Positions 24,236-33,607 are shown, counted from the stretch's first letter. The stretch is 43,209 nucleotides of DNA from Rhizobium sp. Q54 (GCA_945903635.1 CAMDOT010000023.1:1-43209); one strand, 5' to 3'. Notes: generated from the letters alone by a model not told the origin. Translations and numbers: made by a program.

Positions 24236-25425
24236 ACGCGTCAGGATTGTCGTCCGATCAGGTGAATCTGCAGGCCCGCGCCCGCGAACTGGCGGCAGGG
24301 CCCGTGGCCAAGCGCGCTGCCGAGGTCGACCGCACCGAGCAGTATCCGTGGGACAATGTCGAGTTGCTGAAGGACGCCAAGCTCATCGGCATGACGATCC
24401 CCACGCAGTACGGCGGCCAGGGCAAAGGCTGGCTCGACGCGGTGCTGGCGATCGAGGCGCTGTCGGCGGCCTGCGCCGTCACCGGCCGCATCGCCGTCGA
24501 GACCAACATGGGCGCCATCAGTGCGGTGATGGCCTACGGCTCCGAGGAGCAGAAGAAGATGTGCGCCGACATGGTGCTGGCCGGCGACAAGCCCGCCATC
24601 TGCATCACCGAGCCCGAGGCCGGCTCCGACGCCAACGGCATGACCACGCGCGCCGACAAGAAGGGCAACCGCTACGTGATCAACGGGCGCAAGCACTGGA
24701 TCACCGGCGGCGGCGTCTCACGGCTGCACCTGATCTTCGCCAAGGTCTACGACGAGAAGAACAACTACGAGGGCATCGGCGGCTTCCTCGCCATCCGCGA
24801 CGAGACCAAGGGGCTGAAAATCACCAAGCGCGAGCCGACCATGGGCCTGCGCGGCAGTCCCGAGGCGGTGATCGATTTCGAGGACATGGACGTGCCGCCC
24901 TCGGCACTCGTGATCCCGCCGCGCGGCCTGAAGAAGGGCTTTGCCGACCTGATGACCGCCTACAACAGCCAACGCGTCGGGGCTGCCACCGTGGCGCTCG
25001 GCATCGCCGAGGGCGCCTATCAGCTGGCGCTCGACTGGTCGGAGAAACGCCACCAGTTCGGCCGGCCCATCAACGAGTTCCAGGGCCTGCAGTGGAAGCT
25101 GGCCGACATGTCGATAAAACTCTCGGCGGCACGCGCCCTAGTCTACAACGCCGCCCGCTCGGGTGAAGGCGGCTTCCCCGACATGCTGATGGCCGCGCAA
25201 GCCAAGGTCTTCACGTCGGAGAGCGCCATCCAGGTGGTGAACGAGGCGCTACAATTCTTCGGCGCGCGGGGCTACAGCCGCGAGCTGCCGCTGGAACGCA
25301 TGGCCCGTGACGTGCGCATGTTCACCATCGGCGGCGGCACGGCGGAAGTGCTGCGCAACGTCGTGGCCGGTGCGCTCCTCAAGAAGAAGCTGCCGCAGAC
25401 CCGCGACGGCTGGGACAAGGCCTAG
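24232..25425 (+). CDS. acdA: Acyl-CoA dehydrogenase-fold protein resembling 3-sulfinopropanoyl-CoA desulfinase
   Basis: A 397-residue flavoprotein of the acyl-CoA dehydrogenase fold. The usual catalytic Glu (YEGT motif) is Gly368 (TIGGGTAE), and the alternative base position (ER of isovaleryl-CoA dehydrogenase) is Gln247 (YNSQR), so normal dehydrogenation is unlikely. As I recall the sequence of Advenella 3-sulfinopropionyl-CoA desulfinase (AcdA), it shares TEQYPWDNV, the Arg of VTGRIAV (Arg86 here, Arg84 there), LVLAGDKPAICI, WITGGGVS, YN-QRVGA and the C-terminal KLPQTRDG. I therefore infer desulfinase-type activity, releasing sulfite from 3-sulfinopropanoyl-CoA; family membership is certain, this function is moderately sure. 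It is coupled to the cyclase gene by ATGA and overlaps a convergent gene by 4 nt. Confidence 0.9.
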   Translation: MNASGLSSDQVNLQARARELAAGPVAKRAAEVDRTEQYPWDNVELLKDAKLIGMTIPTQYGGQGKGWLDAVLAIEALSAACAVTGRIAVETNMGAISAVMAYGSEEQKKMCADMVLAGDKPAICITEPEAGSDANGMTTRADKKGNRYVINGRKHWITGGGVSRLHLIFAKVYDEKNNYEGIGGFLAIRDETKGLKITKREPTMGLRGSPEAVIDFEDMDVPPSALVIPPRGLKKGFADLMTAYNSQRVGAATVALGIAEGAYQLALDWSEKRHQFGRPINEFQGLQWKLADMSIKLSAARALVYNAARSGEGGFPDMLMAAQAKVFTSESAIQVVNEALQFFGARGYSRELPLERMARDVRMFTIGGGTAEVLRNVVAGALLKKKLPQTRDGWDKA

Positions 25426-26099
25426 CGCCCGAACCTGTTCCACTTGCCGTCATTGCCACGTATCACGACGAACTCGGTGCCCTTCTTGCCCGGCTCGTCG
25501 CGCGGCGTGCAGGAGATCGAGATCCAGGACTGGAAATCCCAGCGCGCCGAGCAGCTTTCCATCGCGCATGGCAAGGCGATCTCGGCTTCGACAGCGAGGC
25601 CGTCGTTTGACGGCTTGTGAATGGAGAGCGTGCCGCGTTCCGGCAGGAGCGAGCAGGCGACGGTGAGAAACCTCGACTTGTCGGATGCCCACACCGGTGC
25701 GCCATAGACGGTGAACAGCCGGCCCGTCCTCTTCATCACCAGCGTATAGGAGAAGTCCTCGTAGGCCGGCGTGCGGACGACATAGAAGCGGCCAGGATCG
25801 TCGAATCTTTCGTAGAGATACTGGTAGGCCGTGTCGCCGTAGGGACAGTCCTGGAGTTCGACCATCTTGCCGCCGTCGATCGCGAGACGGAGCCGGTCAT
25901 CCCGCCGCCCCACGTTCGGCACATCGCCCCTGAAGCGCTGCGCTTCGTCCGGCCATTCCTTTGTCTGGTTTTCGCGCTCATATTCGGCGCCCGGTGGCGG
26001 GCCGCTTTGCAGGCAGGCCTTCGCCTCCTCGCCCATGGCCTGCGCAAACGCACCAGCGGGCAGCAAGAGAGCGACGAGGCAAAGCAGGCGGACAAGCAT
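25422..26099 (-). CDS. Secreted protein of unknown function
   Basis: A 225-residue protein I do not recognise. It has a clear Sec signal peptide (MLVRLLCLVALLLPAGAFAQA, cleaved after AFA) and no other membrane segment. The mature part is mixed, with several cysteines (CLQSG, CPYGD, ACSLL, CAMES, ISCTP) that could form disulfides in the periplasm. Codon use and GC content match its neighbours. Its stop overlaps the stop region of the convergent desulfinase-like gene by 4 nt. The gene starts 10 nt after the Rrf2 regulator stop, so it may be part of the GNAT-Rrf2 operon. Confidence 0.82.
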   Translation of the reverse strand: MLVRLLCLVALLLPAGAFAQAMGEEAKACLQSGPPPGAEYERENQTKEWPDEAQRFRGDVPNVGRRDDRLRLAIDGGKMVELQDCPYGDTAYQYLYERFDDPGRFYVVRTPAYEDFSYTLVMKRTGRLFTVYGAPVWASDKSRFLTVACSLLPERGTLSIHKPSNDGLAVEAEIALPCAMESCSARWDFQSWISISCTPRDEPGKKGTEFVVIRGNDGKWNRFGR

Positions 26100-26109
26100 G
26101 CAACAGCCT

Positions 26110-26505
26110 TCACATCGGATGCTTCAGCATAGTCTCCAGGCTGACGGAACGCAGCGTCGCCTCGGCGATCTCGTCGATCTCGGTCAGCACCCGTTGCAGC
26201 GCGCCGCCGATCTCCGTGTCTTCGCCCGGCTCCTTGGCGCGGTTGCCCGGCGCCGGCTCGAACAGGGCCACGATATCCATCAAGGTGATGCGGCGGCGGT
26301 TGCCGGTGAAGCGGTAGCCGCCCGAGGCGCCGCGCTCGGCCTGCACCAGGCCCGCGGTCGAGAGCGTGCGCAGGACCTTGGCGAGGTGATGCGTCGACAC
26401 GCCGAAGCGCTCGGCGAGATCGGCCGACGACAGAGTCTGCGCCGGGTCGCGCGCCAGTTCGAGCGTAGCGTAGAGGCCGAGCCGGGTCGCCGTCTGCAGC
26501 TTCAC
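26110..26505 (-). CDS. Rrf2-family transcriptional regulator without cysteines
   Basis: A 131-residue Rrf2 regulator. The N-terminal winged helix (residues 1-65) is typical: MKLQTATRLGLYATLELA, LSSADLAERFGVSTHHLAKVLRTL with the recognition helix, and the wing ERGASGGYRF. IscR, NsrR and RirA bind an Fe-S cluster through three cysteines near residues 90-110; this protein has no cysteine at all, so it senses something else or is constitutive. Its ATG overlaps the upstream GNAT stop by 4 nt. The divergent boxC promoter carries a 28-bp dyad (26955-26982) that is the obvious candidate target, but that pairing is an inference. Confidence 0.92.
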   Translation of the reverse strand: MKLQTATRLGLYATLELARDPAQTLSSADLAERFGVSTHHLAKVLRTLSTAGLVQAERGASGGYRFTGNRRRITLMDIVALFEPAPGNRAKEPGEDTEIGGALQRVLTEIDEIAEATLRSVSLETMLKHPM

Positions 26506-26921
26506 GGCAACTCCTTATCGAGCTGGAGCGACGGGCCGGCGACCATGCCCTGCGCCCTGAAGAAGGAGAGGATCAAGTGATCCTTGCGATCGACCAAAGT
26601 ACGTACGCGCGTTACGCCCTCTGCCTTGAAGCGCGCGACCAGCGCCTCGAACAACGCACTGCCGGCGCCCTTGAGGCGAAGTTTAGGATCGATCTGGATG
26701 GCGAACACCCAACCGGCTGGCGGCTGGCCGAATTCCCAGGCGCGGACTTCGCCGGCGATGAAGCCTGCAAAGGCGCCCTTACCGGTCTCGGCCACCAGAA
26801 AATGCAGGCCAGGCGCTAGCCGCTCGCGCCAATAATCCGGCTTGGACGTCCCGGTCAGTCGGGCATCCAGCGCGGAAATCGCCGGTATATCAGTGGCTTG
26901 GGCGAGGCGGACAGCGACCAT
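26502..26921 (-). CDS. GNAT-family N-acetyltransferase
   Basis: A 139-residue single-domain GNAT protein. The N-terminal part reads VRLAQATDIPAISALDARL. The acetyl-CoA site is in WVFAIQIDPKLRLKGAGSALFEAL, where the R/Q-x-x-G-x-G/A pyrophosphate motif is RLKGAGSA. It is the first gene of a minus-strand unit with the Rrf2 regulator (ATGA overlap), divergent from boxC across 76 bp. The acetyl acceptor is unknown; its position next to the box genes may mean a role in stress or CoA-ester balance, which the sequence cannot show. Confidence 0.88.
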   Translation of the reverse strand: MVAVRLAQATDIPAISALDARLTGTSKPDYWRERLAPGLHFLVAETGKGAFAGFIAGEVRAWEFGQPPAGWVFAIQIDPKLRLKGAGSALFEALVARFKAEGVTRVRTLVDRKDHLILSFFRAQGMVAGPSLQLDKELP

Positions 26922-26954
26922 GGATGTTGACAGAATGAACTTGCGGCGCGGAAA

Positions 26955-26982
26955 GTAAATAGGTATTTAAGTACCGAATTAC
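26955..26982. promoter_or_regulatory. 28-bp dyad operator in the boxC/GNAT-Rrf2 divergent promoter
   Basis: The core GGTATTTAAGTACC (26962-26975) is a near-perfect palindrome (12 of 14 bases symmetric). It extends outward to GTAAAT on the left and ATTAC on the right, so 11 of 14 base pairs of the full 28-bp dyad match. It is strikingly AT-rich for this genome and ends 15 bp before the boxC ATG. Dyads of this length and AT-rich core are typical Rrf2-type sites, and the Rrf2 gene is the second gene of the divergent unit. A TTGACA at 26927-26932 upstream could be a -35 box for boxC, in which case binding here would block the -10 region. Confidence 0.6.
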
Positions 26983-26997
26983 GCAAATGGGAATACC

Positions 26998-28653
26998 ATG
27001 GCCGAGACAACGCCCATCGACTTCCGCACTTCGCCGGAGCGCTATCGACACTGGAAGCTCGCCCTCGAAAATGGCGTCGCCTATCTCACCATGGACGTGA
27101 ACGAGGATGGTGGCCTCAAGCCCGGCTACAAGCTGAAGCTCAATTCCTACGATCTCGGTGTCGACATCGAGCTGGCCGATGCCGTGCAGCGCCTGCGCTT
27201 CGAGCATCCCGAGATCGGCGCGGTGGTAATCCGCTCGCAGCGCGACCGCGTGTTCTGCTCCGGCGCCAACATCAACATGCTGGGTCTCAGCACCCACGAT
27301 CACAAAGTGAACTTCTGCAAGTTCACCAACGAGACGCGGCTCGCCATCGAGGACGCGAGCCACCATTCCGGCCAGAGCTACATCTGCTCGATCAACGGCA
27401 TCGCGGCCGGCGGCGGCTACGAGCTGGCGCTTGCCTGCGAGCAGATCCTGCTGGCCGACGACGGGGCGAGCGCCGTGTCGCTGCCCGAACTGCCGCTGCT
27501 CGCCGTGCTGCCAGGCACCGGCGGGCTGACGCGCCTCGTCGACAAGCGCCTGGTGCGGCGCGACCACGCCGACTTCTTCTGCACCACCGCCGAGGGTCTG
27601 CGCGGCAAGCGGGCGCAGGAATGGCGGCTGGTCGACAAGCTCATCCCACCCAGCAAGCTCGGCGAGGAAACCAGGAAGATCGCCGAAGAGACCGCCGCCA
27701 AATCGGCGCGGCCCAGGAACGCCAAAGGGATCGCCCTGCCGCCGGTCGAGCGTCAGATCGAGGGCGACACGATCCGCTACAGCCACCTCACCGTTGAGAT
27801 CGATCGCGAGGGTCGCTCCGCCAGGATCCGTATCAGCGGTCCCGCCTCTGCGCCGCCGTCCGATATCCACGCGGCGGGCGCTACTTTCTGGCCGCTGGCG
27901 CTGGCGCGCGATCTCGACGACGCCATGATGCATCTCAGGCTCAACGAGACCGAGATCGGCACCTGGGTTCTGACGAGCCAGGGCGATGGCGCGCTGGTCG
28001 AGGCCTACGACGCGCTGCTCGCCAAAGAGGCCACGAACTGGCTGGTGCAGGAAATCGTGCTCTACTGGAAGCGCACGCTGAAACGCCTCGACGTCAGCTC
28101 GCGCAGTCTGATTGCCCTCGTCGAGCCCGGCTCGTGCTTCACCGGTACCCTGCTCGAGATCGTGCTGGCCGCGGACCGCTCCTACATGCTGGACGGCACG
28201 GTCGAGGGTTCGAACCTGCCGGCGGCGACACTGCGGCTCACGTCGATGAACTTCGGCCCCTATCCCATGGGCAATGGCCTGACGCGACTCGCGACGCGTT
28301 TCCTCTACGATCCCGGGCATGTCGACGACTTGAAGAGCTGTTTCGGCGAGGCGCTGGACGCGGGGGCTGCAGATGAGCAAGGCCTCGTCACCTTCACGCC
28401 CGATGATATCGACTGGGAAGACGAGGTGCGCCTCGCCGTCGAGGAACGCGCCGGCTTCTCGCCCGACGGACTGATCGGCATGGAAGCGAACCTGCGCTTC
28501 GCCGGACCGGAGACGATGGAGACCAAAATATTCGCGCGGCTGTCGGCCTGGCAGAACTGGATTTTCCAGCGCCCCAACGCGACCGGACCGGAGGGCGCGC
28601 TAAAACTCTACGGCACGGGCAAGCAGAGCAAGTACGACCGCAAGCGGGCTTAA
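26998..28653 (+). CDS. boxC: Benzoyl-CoA-dihydrodiol lyase (2,3-epoxybenzoyl-CoA dihydrolase)
   Basis: A 551-residue protein of the length and pattern of BoxC, a cytosolic crotonase-family enzyme that opens the ring of 2,3-epoxybenzoyl-CoA by adding two waters and releasing formate. Crotonase landmarks are FCSGANINMLG (near residues 81-91), INGIAAGGGYELALACEQILLADD (oxyanion hole) and LPELPLLAVLPGTGGLTRL. The long C-terminal half, ending YGTGKQSKYDRKRA, is characteristic of BoxC and absent from ordinary hydratases. It is followed 10 nt later by boxB. The gene lies behind the 28-bp dyad, suggesting repression that is relieved by an aromatic CoA ester or related signal. Confidence 0.93.
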   Translation: MAETTPIDFRTSPERYRHWKLALENGVAYLTMDVNEDGGLKPGYKLKLNSYDLGVDIELADAVQRLRFEHPEIGAVVIRSQRDRVFCSGANINMLGLSTHDHKVNFCKFTNETRLAIEDASHHSGQSYICSINGIAAGGGYELALACEQILLADDGASAVSLPELPLLAVLPGTGGLTRLVDKRLVRRDHADFFCTTAEGLRGKRAQEWRLVDKLIPPSKLGEETRKIAEETAAKSARPRNAKGIALPPVERQIEGDTIRYSHLTVEIDREGRSARIRISGPASAPPSDIHAAGATFWPLALARDLDDAMMHLRLNETEIGTWVLTSQGDGALVEAYDALLAKEATNWLVQEIVLYWKRTLKRLDVSSRSLIALVEPGSCFTGTLLEIVLAADRSYMLDGTVEGSNLPAATLRLTSMNFGPYPMGNGLTRLATRFLYDPGHVDDLKSCFGEALDAGAADEQGLVTFTPDDIDWEDEVRLAVEERAGFSPDGLIGMEANLRFAGPETMETKIFARLSAWQNWIFQRPNATGPEGALKLYGTGKQSKYDRKRA

Positions 28654-28663
28654 GGAGGCAATC

Positions 28664-30082
<1,419 letters not shown>

Positions 30083-30198
30083 GCCGCCACGAACAGGACA
30101 TCGCGCCGAGAATCGCGCCAAGACTGTCCTCGATCAAGACTGGCCTCGATGTTGCACGCCGCAGGTACGCGATGGCAGTCCTGCGGTATGATGGTGGC

Positions 30199-30735
30199 AT
30201 GATCAGCAAACTCACGATGATGCATGCCCTGCTGGCGGTAGCCGCCCTCGGCAGCATCTACCTCGCCATCCGCGAGGTGCAACGGCGCTACATCTCCCAG
30301 TGGCGGTTGCTCGCGCCGCCGACCCTGGGCCTCGGCGTGGCGCTCGGCCTGGCTGTGATCCAGATTGCCGCCGGCCAGCCCGGCTGGCCGTTCATCCCGC
30401 TGCTGCTCGCCGGCCTCGCGGCAGGCTGGGTGCGCGGAACCCTGATGCGCATCGAACACGACATGTATCGGCCGACAGTGGCCGTGTCGCGGCCGGCCAA
30501 GCTGGTACTGGTCTGGGTGGCGCTGGCGGTGGGCGGCGCGCTCGCCGTGGAGATCGCTGCGGCAGGCATGAATCCCCGGCCGGAAACCGTCCGCTACGGG
30601 GCGGCCCTCGTCGCCATGGTCTGCGCCGCGGCGATGCAGGGACGCGCACTTGCCCTGGCGGTCAGGCTCCACCGGCATTTTCTGCCCCTCCAGAAGCGGC
30701 AAACCTCGCACAGAAGTAATCGACGGACACCTTGA
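30199..30735 (+). CDS. Small inner-membrane protein of unknown function
   Basis: A 178-residue hydrophobic protein with about four or five predicted membrane helices (around 7-23, 40-58, 63-80, 98-116, 128-146) and a basic C-terminal tail (LQKRQTSHRSNRRTP). The segment GLAAGWVRGTLMRIEHD between helices vaguely resembles CcdC/DUF1453-type membrane proteins, but I would not assign it. The start is uncertain: 30199 (MISKLTMM) is used, and 30172 (MAVLRYDGG) is also open. The 116-bp gap after boxB holds no clear hairpin. Confidence 0.7.
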   Translation: MISKLTMMHALLAVAALGSIYLAIREVQRRYISQWRLLAPPTLGLGVALGLAVIQIAAGQPGWPFIPLLLAGLAAGWVRGTLMRIEHDMYRPTVAVSRPAKLVLVWVALAVGGALAVEIAAAGMNPRPETVRYGAALVAMVCAAAMQGRALALAVRLHRHFLPLQKRQTSHRSNRRTP

Positions 30736-30796
30736 ATGCAGTCGATATGCGACTAACATGTCCGGTGCCGGCATTTGCCGACAGGGGTGGCAGTTC

Positions 30797-31807
30797 ATGA
30801 AAAACAATATCGTCCGTCGTTTGCTTGCTGTCGCCGCCGTGGCGCTCATCGCGCTGCCGGGATTGGCCGAGGCGCGTGCCGGCGCAGGGTCGAGTTCGGG
30901 CAGCCGCGGCGGCAAGACCGACCAGGCACCCGCACCCACTCAGACCGCGCCGACCGCGAAGCCCATGGAACGCAGCGCGACGCCCGCTCAGCCGGCGCAG
31001 AAGCCCGCAGCAACTGCCCCGGCATCGGCCGCGCAGCCCGGCGGCTTCATGTCCCGCAACCCATTCCTCTCCGGGATGATGGGCGGCATGCTCGGTGCTG
31101 GCCTGATCGGCATGATGTTCGGCGGCGGCTTCGGAGCCGGCCTCGGCGGTGCGGCCGGCATGCTGGGCCTGCTGGTGCAGATTGCCCTGATCGGCGGCTT
31201 GATCTACCTCGCCGTGCGCCTGATCCGCGGCCGTATGGCCAGCAATAGCGCCCAGCCCGCGTCTCCGGCCTATGCCTACGCCGGTGCAACGGCCCCGCAG
31301 CAGCCCCAACAGCAACCGATGGCACGTTCGGCCGAGCTGTCGCCGGGTCGCGCCCTTCTCGCCGGCGCCGGTGGCGCCGCGACGGCCGGCAGCGCGTCCG
31401 TGGGTCTCGCCATCACCGAGAACGACTACAAATCCTTCGAGGGCCTGCTAACCGACATCCAGGCGGCCTACAGTGCGGGCGCGCTCGGCAACCTCCGGGA
31501 ACTCGCGACGCCGGAAATGGTCGGCTATTTCTCCGAGCAGCTCTCGGCCAACGCCAGCCGCGGCGTCGAGAACAAGGTCGAGCAGGTCAAGCTCGAGCAG
31601 GGCGACCTGTCGGAGGCCTGGAGCGAAGCGGGTCTCGACTACGCCACCGTCGCCATGCGCTTCAGCATGCTCGACGCGACCCGCCGCATCGCCGACGGCA
31701 CGATCGTCGACGGCAGCGACCGCGACCGGACCGAAGCCACCGAGATCTGGACCTTCCTGCGCAGCCGCGGCGGCAAGTGGATCCTGTCGGCGATCCAGCA
31801 GACCTGA
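30797..31807 (+). CDS. Tim44-like domain membrane-associated protein
   Basis: A 336-residue protein with an N-terminal signal/anchor (MKNNIVRRLLAVAAVALIAL, ending LAEARA). A low-complexity Pro/Ala/Gln linker follows (about 35-85). Next is a Gly/Met-rich hydrophobic stretch (about 90-150) with a second membrane segment LLVQIALIGGLIYLAVRLIRG. The C-terminal Tim44-like domain (about 215-336) ends LRSRGGKWILSAIQQT. This domain, shared with mitochondrial Tim44, is an NTF2-like fold that binds lipids or partners; bacterial roles are poorly known. The start follows AGGGGTGG. Confidence 0.88.
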   Translation: MKNNIVRRLLAVAAVALIALPGLAEARAGAGSSSGSRGGKTDQAPAPTQTAPTAKPMERSATPAQPAQKPAATAPASAAQPGGFMSRNPFLSGMMGGMLGAGLIGMMFGGGFGAGLGGAAGMLGLLVQIALIGGLIYLAVRLIRGRMASNSAQPASPAYAYAGATAPQQPQQQPMARSAELSPGRALLAGAGGAATAGSASVGLAITENDYKSFEGLLTDIQAAYSAGALGNLRELATPEMVGYFSEQLSANASRGVENKVEQVKLEQGDLSEAWSEAGLDYATVAMRFSMLDATRRIADGTIVDGSDRDRTEATEIWTFLRSRGGKWILSAIQQT

Positions 31808-31828
31808 GGGGCCAGCAGACCTGACGGG
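31795..31828 (+). repeat. 17-bp tandem duplication across a stop codon
   Basis: CCAGCAGACCTGAGGGG (31795-31811) is followed directly by CCAGCAGACCTGACGGG (31812-31828), identical at 16 of 17 positions. The first copy contains the last codons (Gln-Gln-Thr context) and stop of the Tim44-like gene, so the second copy is a 3'-UTR duplicate that carries a second, unused stop. Confidence 0.85.
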
Positions 31829-31836
31829 CTTCCGCT

Positions 31837-31859
31837 CCGGCGCCGCCCATCGGCGCCGG
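31837..31859 (+). terminator. Terminator-like GC-rich hairpin after the Tim44-like gene
   Basis: CCGGCGCCG (31837-31845) and CGGCGCCGG (31851-31859) form a 9-bp perfect stem with a CCCAT loop, followed by CTTGGG rather than a U-tract. It lies 30 bp after the Tim44-like stop and 20 bp before the next start, so it may be an attenuating hairpin rather than a full terminator. Confidence 0.4.
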
Positions 31860-31879
31860 CTTGGGCTGGAGATATCAGC

Positions 31880-32239
31880 ATGACCCGAGCCGGCGGCATC
31901 TCGATCCACGTCTTCGACGTCTCGCGCGGTATCGCCGCGACGGGATTGCGTGTCGAGCTCCGCGGCCCCGACGGCAAGGTGCTGGCGTCGGGCGCGATCA
32001 ATGCCTCGGGCGTGCTCGATCACCCGACGATGCGTGGCGAAGGGCTGACGGCGACGGGCATCTACGAGGCCATGTTCCATGTCGGCGACTGGTATCGCGC
32101 CCAGGGCGTGGCCGTGCCCTCGCCCGCTTTCCTCGAGGCCGTGCCCTACCGCTTCGGCCTTGCCGATCTCGCGCAGCACTATCACCTGCCGCTCAAGATG
32201 ACGCCGTGGGGCCTCTCACTTTTCCGTGGCGGGGCCTGA
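31880..32239 (+). CDS. HIUase/transthyretin-like protein, divergent, cytosolic
   Basis: A 119-residue protein of the 5-hydroxyisourate hydrolase family, of normal length and without a signal peptide. His10 (IHVFD) and His100/His102 (HYHLPL) of the active site are present. The catalytic Arg of the TNxDGR motif is replaced (NASGVLD, Val45), and the C-terminal YRGS is FRGGA. It is therefore a divergent member whose activity on 5-hydroxyisourate is questionable. It is unlike the four copies at 17.0-19.9 kb and sits apart from any urate gene. It is followed 64 bp later by a Bug receptor gene, possibly in one transcript. Confidence 0.88.
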   Translation: MTRAGGISIHVFDVSRGIAATGLRVELRGPDGKVLASGAINASGVLDHPTMRGEGLTATGIYEAMFHVGDWYRAQGVAVPSPAFLEAVPYRFGLADLAQHYHLPLKMTPWGLSLFRGGA

Positions 32240-32303
32240 CGCCCCCTGACACCGGGCACAACGATTGCTTACCCTCGGGCAAGAACGCACCACGGGGGAA
32301 GAC

Positions 32304-33266
32304 ATGATCACACGCCGTACCATCCTGGGCATGACCGCCCTCGCCGCTCTCGGCGGCCCTGCGACGGCACAGCAATGGCCGGCCCGCCCGATAAAGATCA
32401 TCGTCACCTTCCCACCGGGCGGCGCTTCCGATGCCGCGGCGCGCGTGATCTCGGCGCCGCTCTCGGAGAAGCTCGGCCAGACGGTGGTGGTCGACAACAA
32501 GCCGGGCGGCGGCACCACCATCGGCGCCAACGCGGTGCTGGCGGCCAAGGACGACCACACGCTGCTGCTGTCGAATAGCGCGCCGATCTCGATCGCGCCC
32601 TACCTGTTCGACAAGCCACCCTACGATCCGCTGAAGGATTTCGTCCACGTGGCCTATATCGGCTCGGTCGCCAATGCCTTCGTCGTGCGGCCCACCGTGC
32701 CGGCCAAGGACATGAAGGAGCTGATCGCCTGGATCAAGGCGCAGGGCAAGACGGTGCCGTTCGGCTCGGGCGGCCAGGGGTCGATCGGCCATATCATCGG
32801 CGAGATGTTCAAGGCCGAGCTCGGCCTCAACATGGAGCATATCGGCTATCGCGGGGCGGCGCCGATGTTCCAGGACATGATGGCGGGACAGCTCGACTTT
32901 GCCGTCGTCACGCTCACCGAAGTCCTGCCGCTCGCCAAGGATGGCAAGCTCCGCATGCTGGCGCTGACTTCTACGCAGAAGGCGCCGTCGGCACCCGATG
33001 TGCCGCTGGTGACAGAGCTTGGATATCCGAAGCTGGTGGCTGAGAATTTCGTCGGGCTTTCGGCGCCCACCGGTTTCCCGGCAGCGGCGCAGCAGCGGCT
33101 CCACAAGGCGATGGCCGAAGTGCTGGCGGACCCGAAGATCGTCGAACGGTTGGGTGACCTGGGCTTCGTCACCAAGCCCATGACCTCGGCCGAGTTCACC
33201 GCTTTCGTCGCGGCCCAAGTCCAAGCCTTCCAGGCGCCGGTAAAGGCGTCGGGGGCGAAGCTGTAA
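32304..33266 (+). CDS. Bug/TctC-family substrate-binding protein
   Basis: A 320-residue periplasmic Bug receptor with signal MITRRTILGMTALAALG. The mature part has RPIKIIVTFPPGGASD, the VDNKPGGGTTIG motif and a family-typical C-terminal region. The start at 32304 follows CGGGGGAAGAC; the frame is open to 32265, but that extension lacks signal-peptide character. A GC hairpin closes the gene at 33285-33315. The ligand is unknown; no TctAB permease is near. Confidence 0.93.
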   Translation: MITRRTILGMTALAALGGPATAQQWPARPIKIIVTFPPGGASDAAARVISAPLSEKLGQTVVVDNKPGGGTTIGANAVLAAKDDHTLLLSNSAPISIAPYLFDKPPYDPLKDFVHVAYIGSVANAFVVRPTVPAKDMKELIAWIKAQGKTVPFGSGGQGSIGHIIGEMFKAELGLNMEHIGYRGAAPMFQDMMAGQLDFAVVTLTEVLPLAKDGKLRMLALTSTQKAPSAPDVPLVTELGYPKLVAENFVGLSAPTGFPAAAQQRLHKAMAEVLADPKIVERLGDLGFVTKPMTSAEFTAFVAAQVQAFQAPVKASGAKL

Positions 33267-33284
33267 GGCGGCGGGTGGCGGTAG

Positions 33285-33315
33285 ACCCCCTCCCCCGCGA
33301 TGGCGAGGGAGGGGT
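33285..33315. terminator. GC-rich hairpin between convergent Bug and cold-shock genes
   Basis: CCCCTCCC (33287-33294) pairs with GGGAGGGG (33307-33314) around a 12-nt loop, in the 61-bp gap between two convergent genes. It can fold on either strand and probably serves as a shared terminator. There is no U-tract, and the motif also looks like a dispersed repeat found between alphaproteobacterial genes. Confidence 0.5.
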
Positions 33316-33327
33316 GTATCGAGCTGA

Positions 33328-33528
33328 CTAGGCCTTCAGGTTCACGGCGGCATCCTTGCCGCGGTCCTGCTGGACTTCGTAGGTGATCTTCTGGCCTTCA
33401 TTGAGCCCGTTCAGGCCCGCGCGCTCGACGGCGCTGATGTGGACGAACACGTCCTTGCCGCCGCCATCGGGCTGAATGAAACCGAAACCCTTGGTGGCGT
33501 TGAACCACTTGACTGTGCCTGAAGCCAT
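33328..33528 (-). CDS. Cold-shock domain protein, CspA family
   Basis: A 66-residue single cold-shock domain, the normal length for CspA-type RNA chaperones. RNP1 is KGFGFIQ (residues 13-19) and RNP2 is VFVHIS (27-32); the lead [14 protein letters not shown] is canonical. It binds single-stranded RNA/DNA and melts RNA structure. I took the ATG at 33528 because the preceding open frame is not conserved and AGGAT precedes this start. The 173-bp region upstream is gene-free and probably holds the promoter and a long 5' leader, as usual for cold-shock mRNAs. Confidence 0.96.
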   Translation of the reverse strand: MASGTVKWFNATKGFGFIQPDGGGKDVFVHISAVERAGLNGLNEGQKITYEVQQDRGKDAAVNLKA

Positions 33529-33607
33529 AATCTGTATCCTGGTTAGTAAGAGATCGTGAGTACGAGCGAGGGCGCGCGACGCGTGCCAGCCTTGTCTACG
33601 TCCTGCG

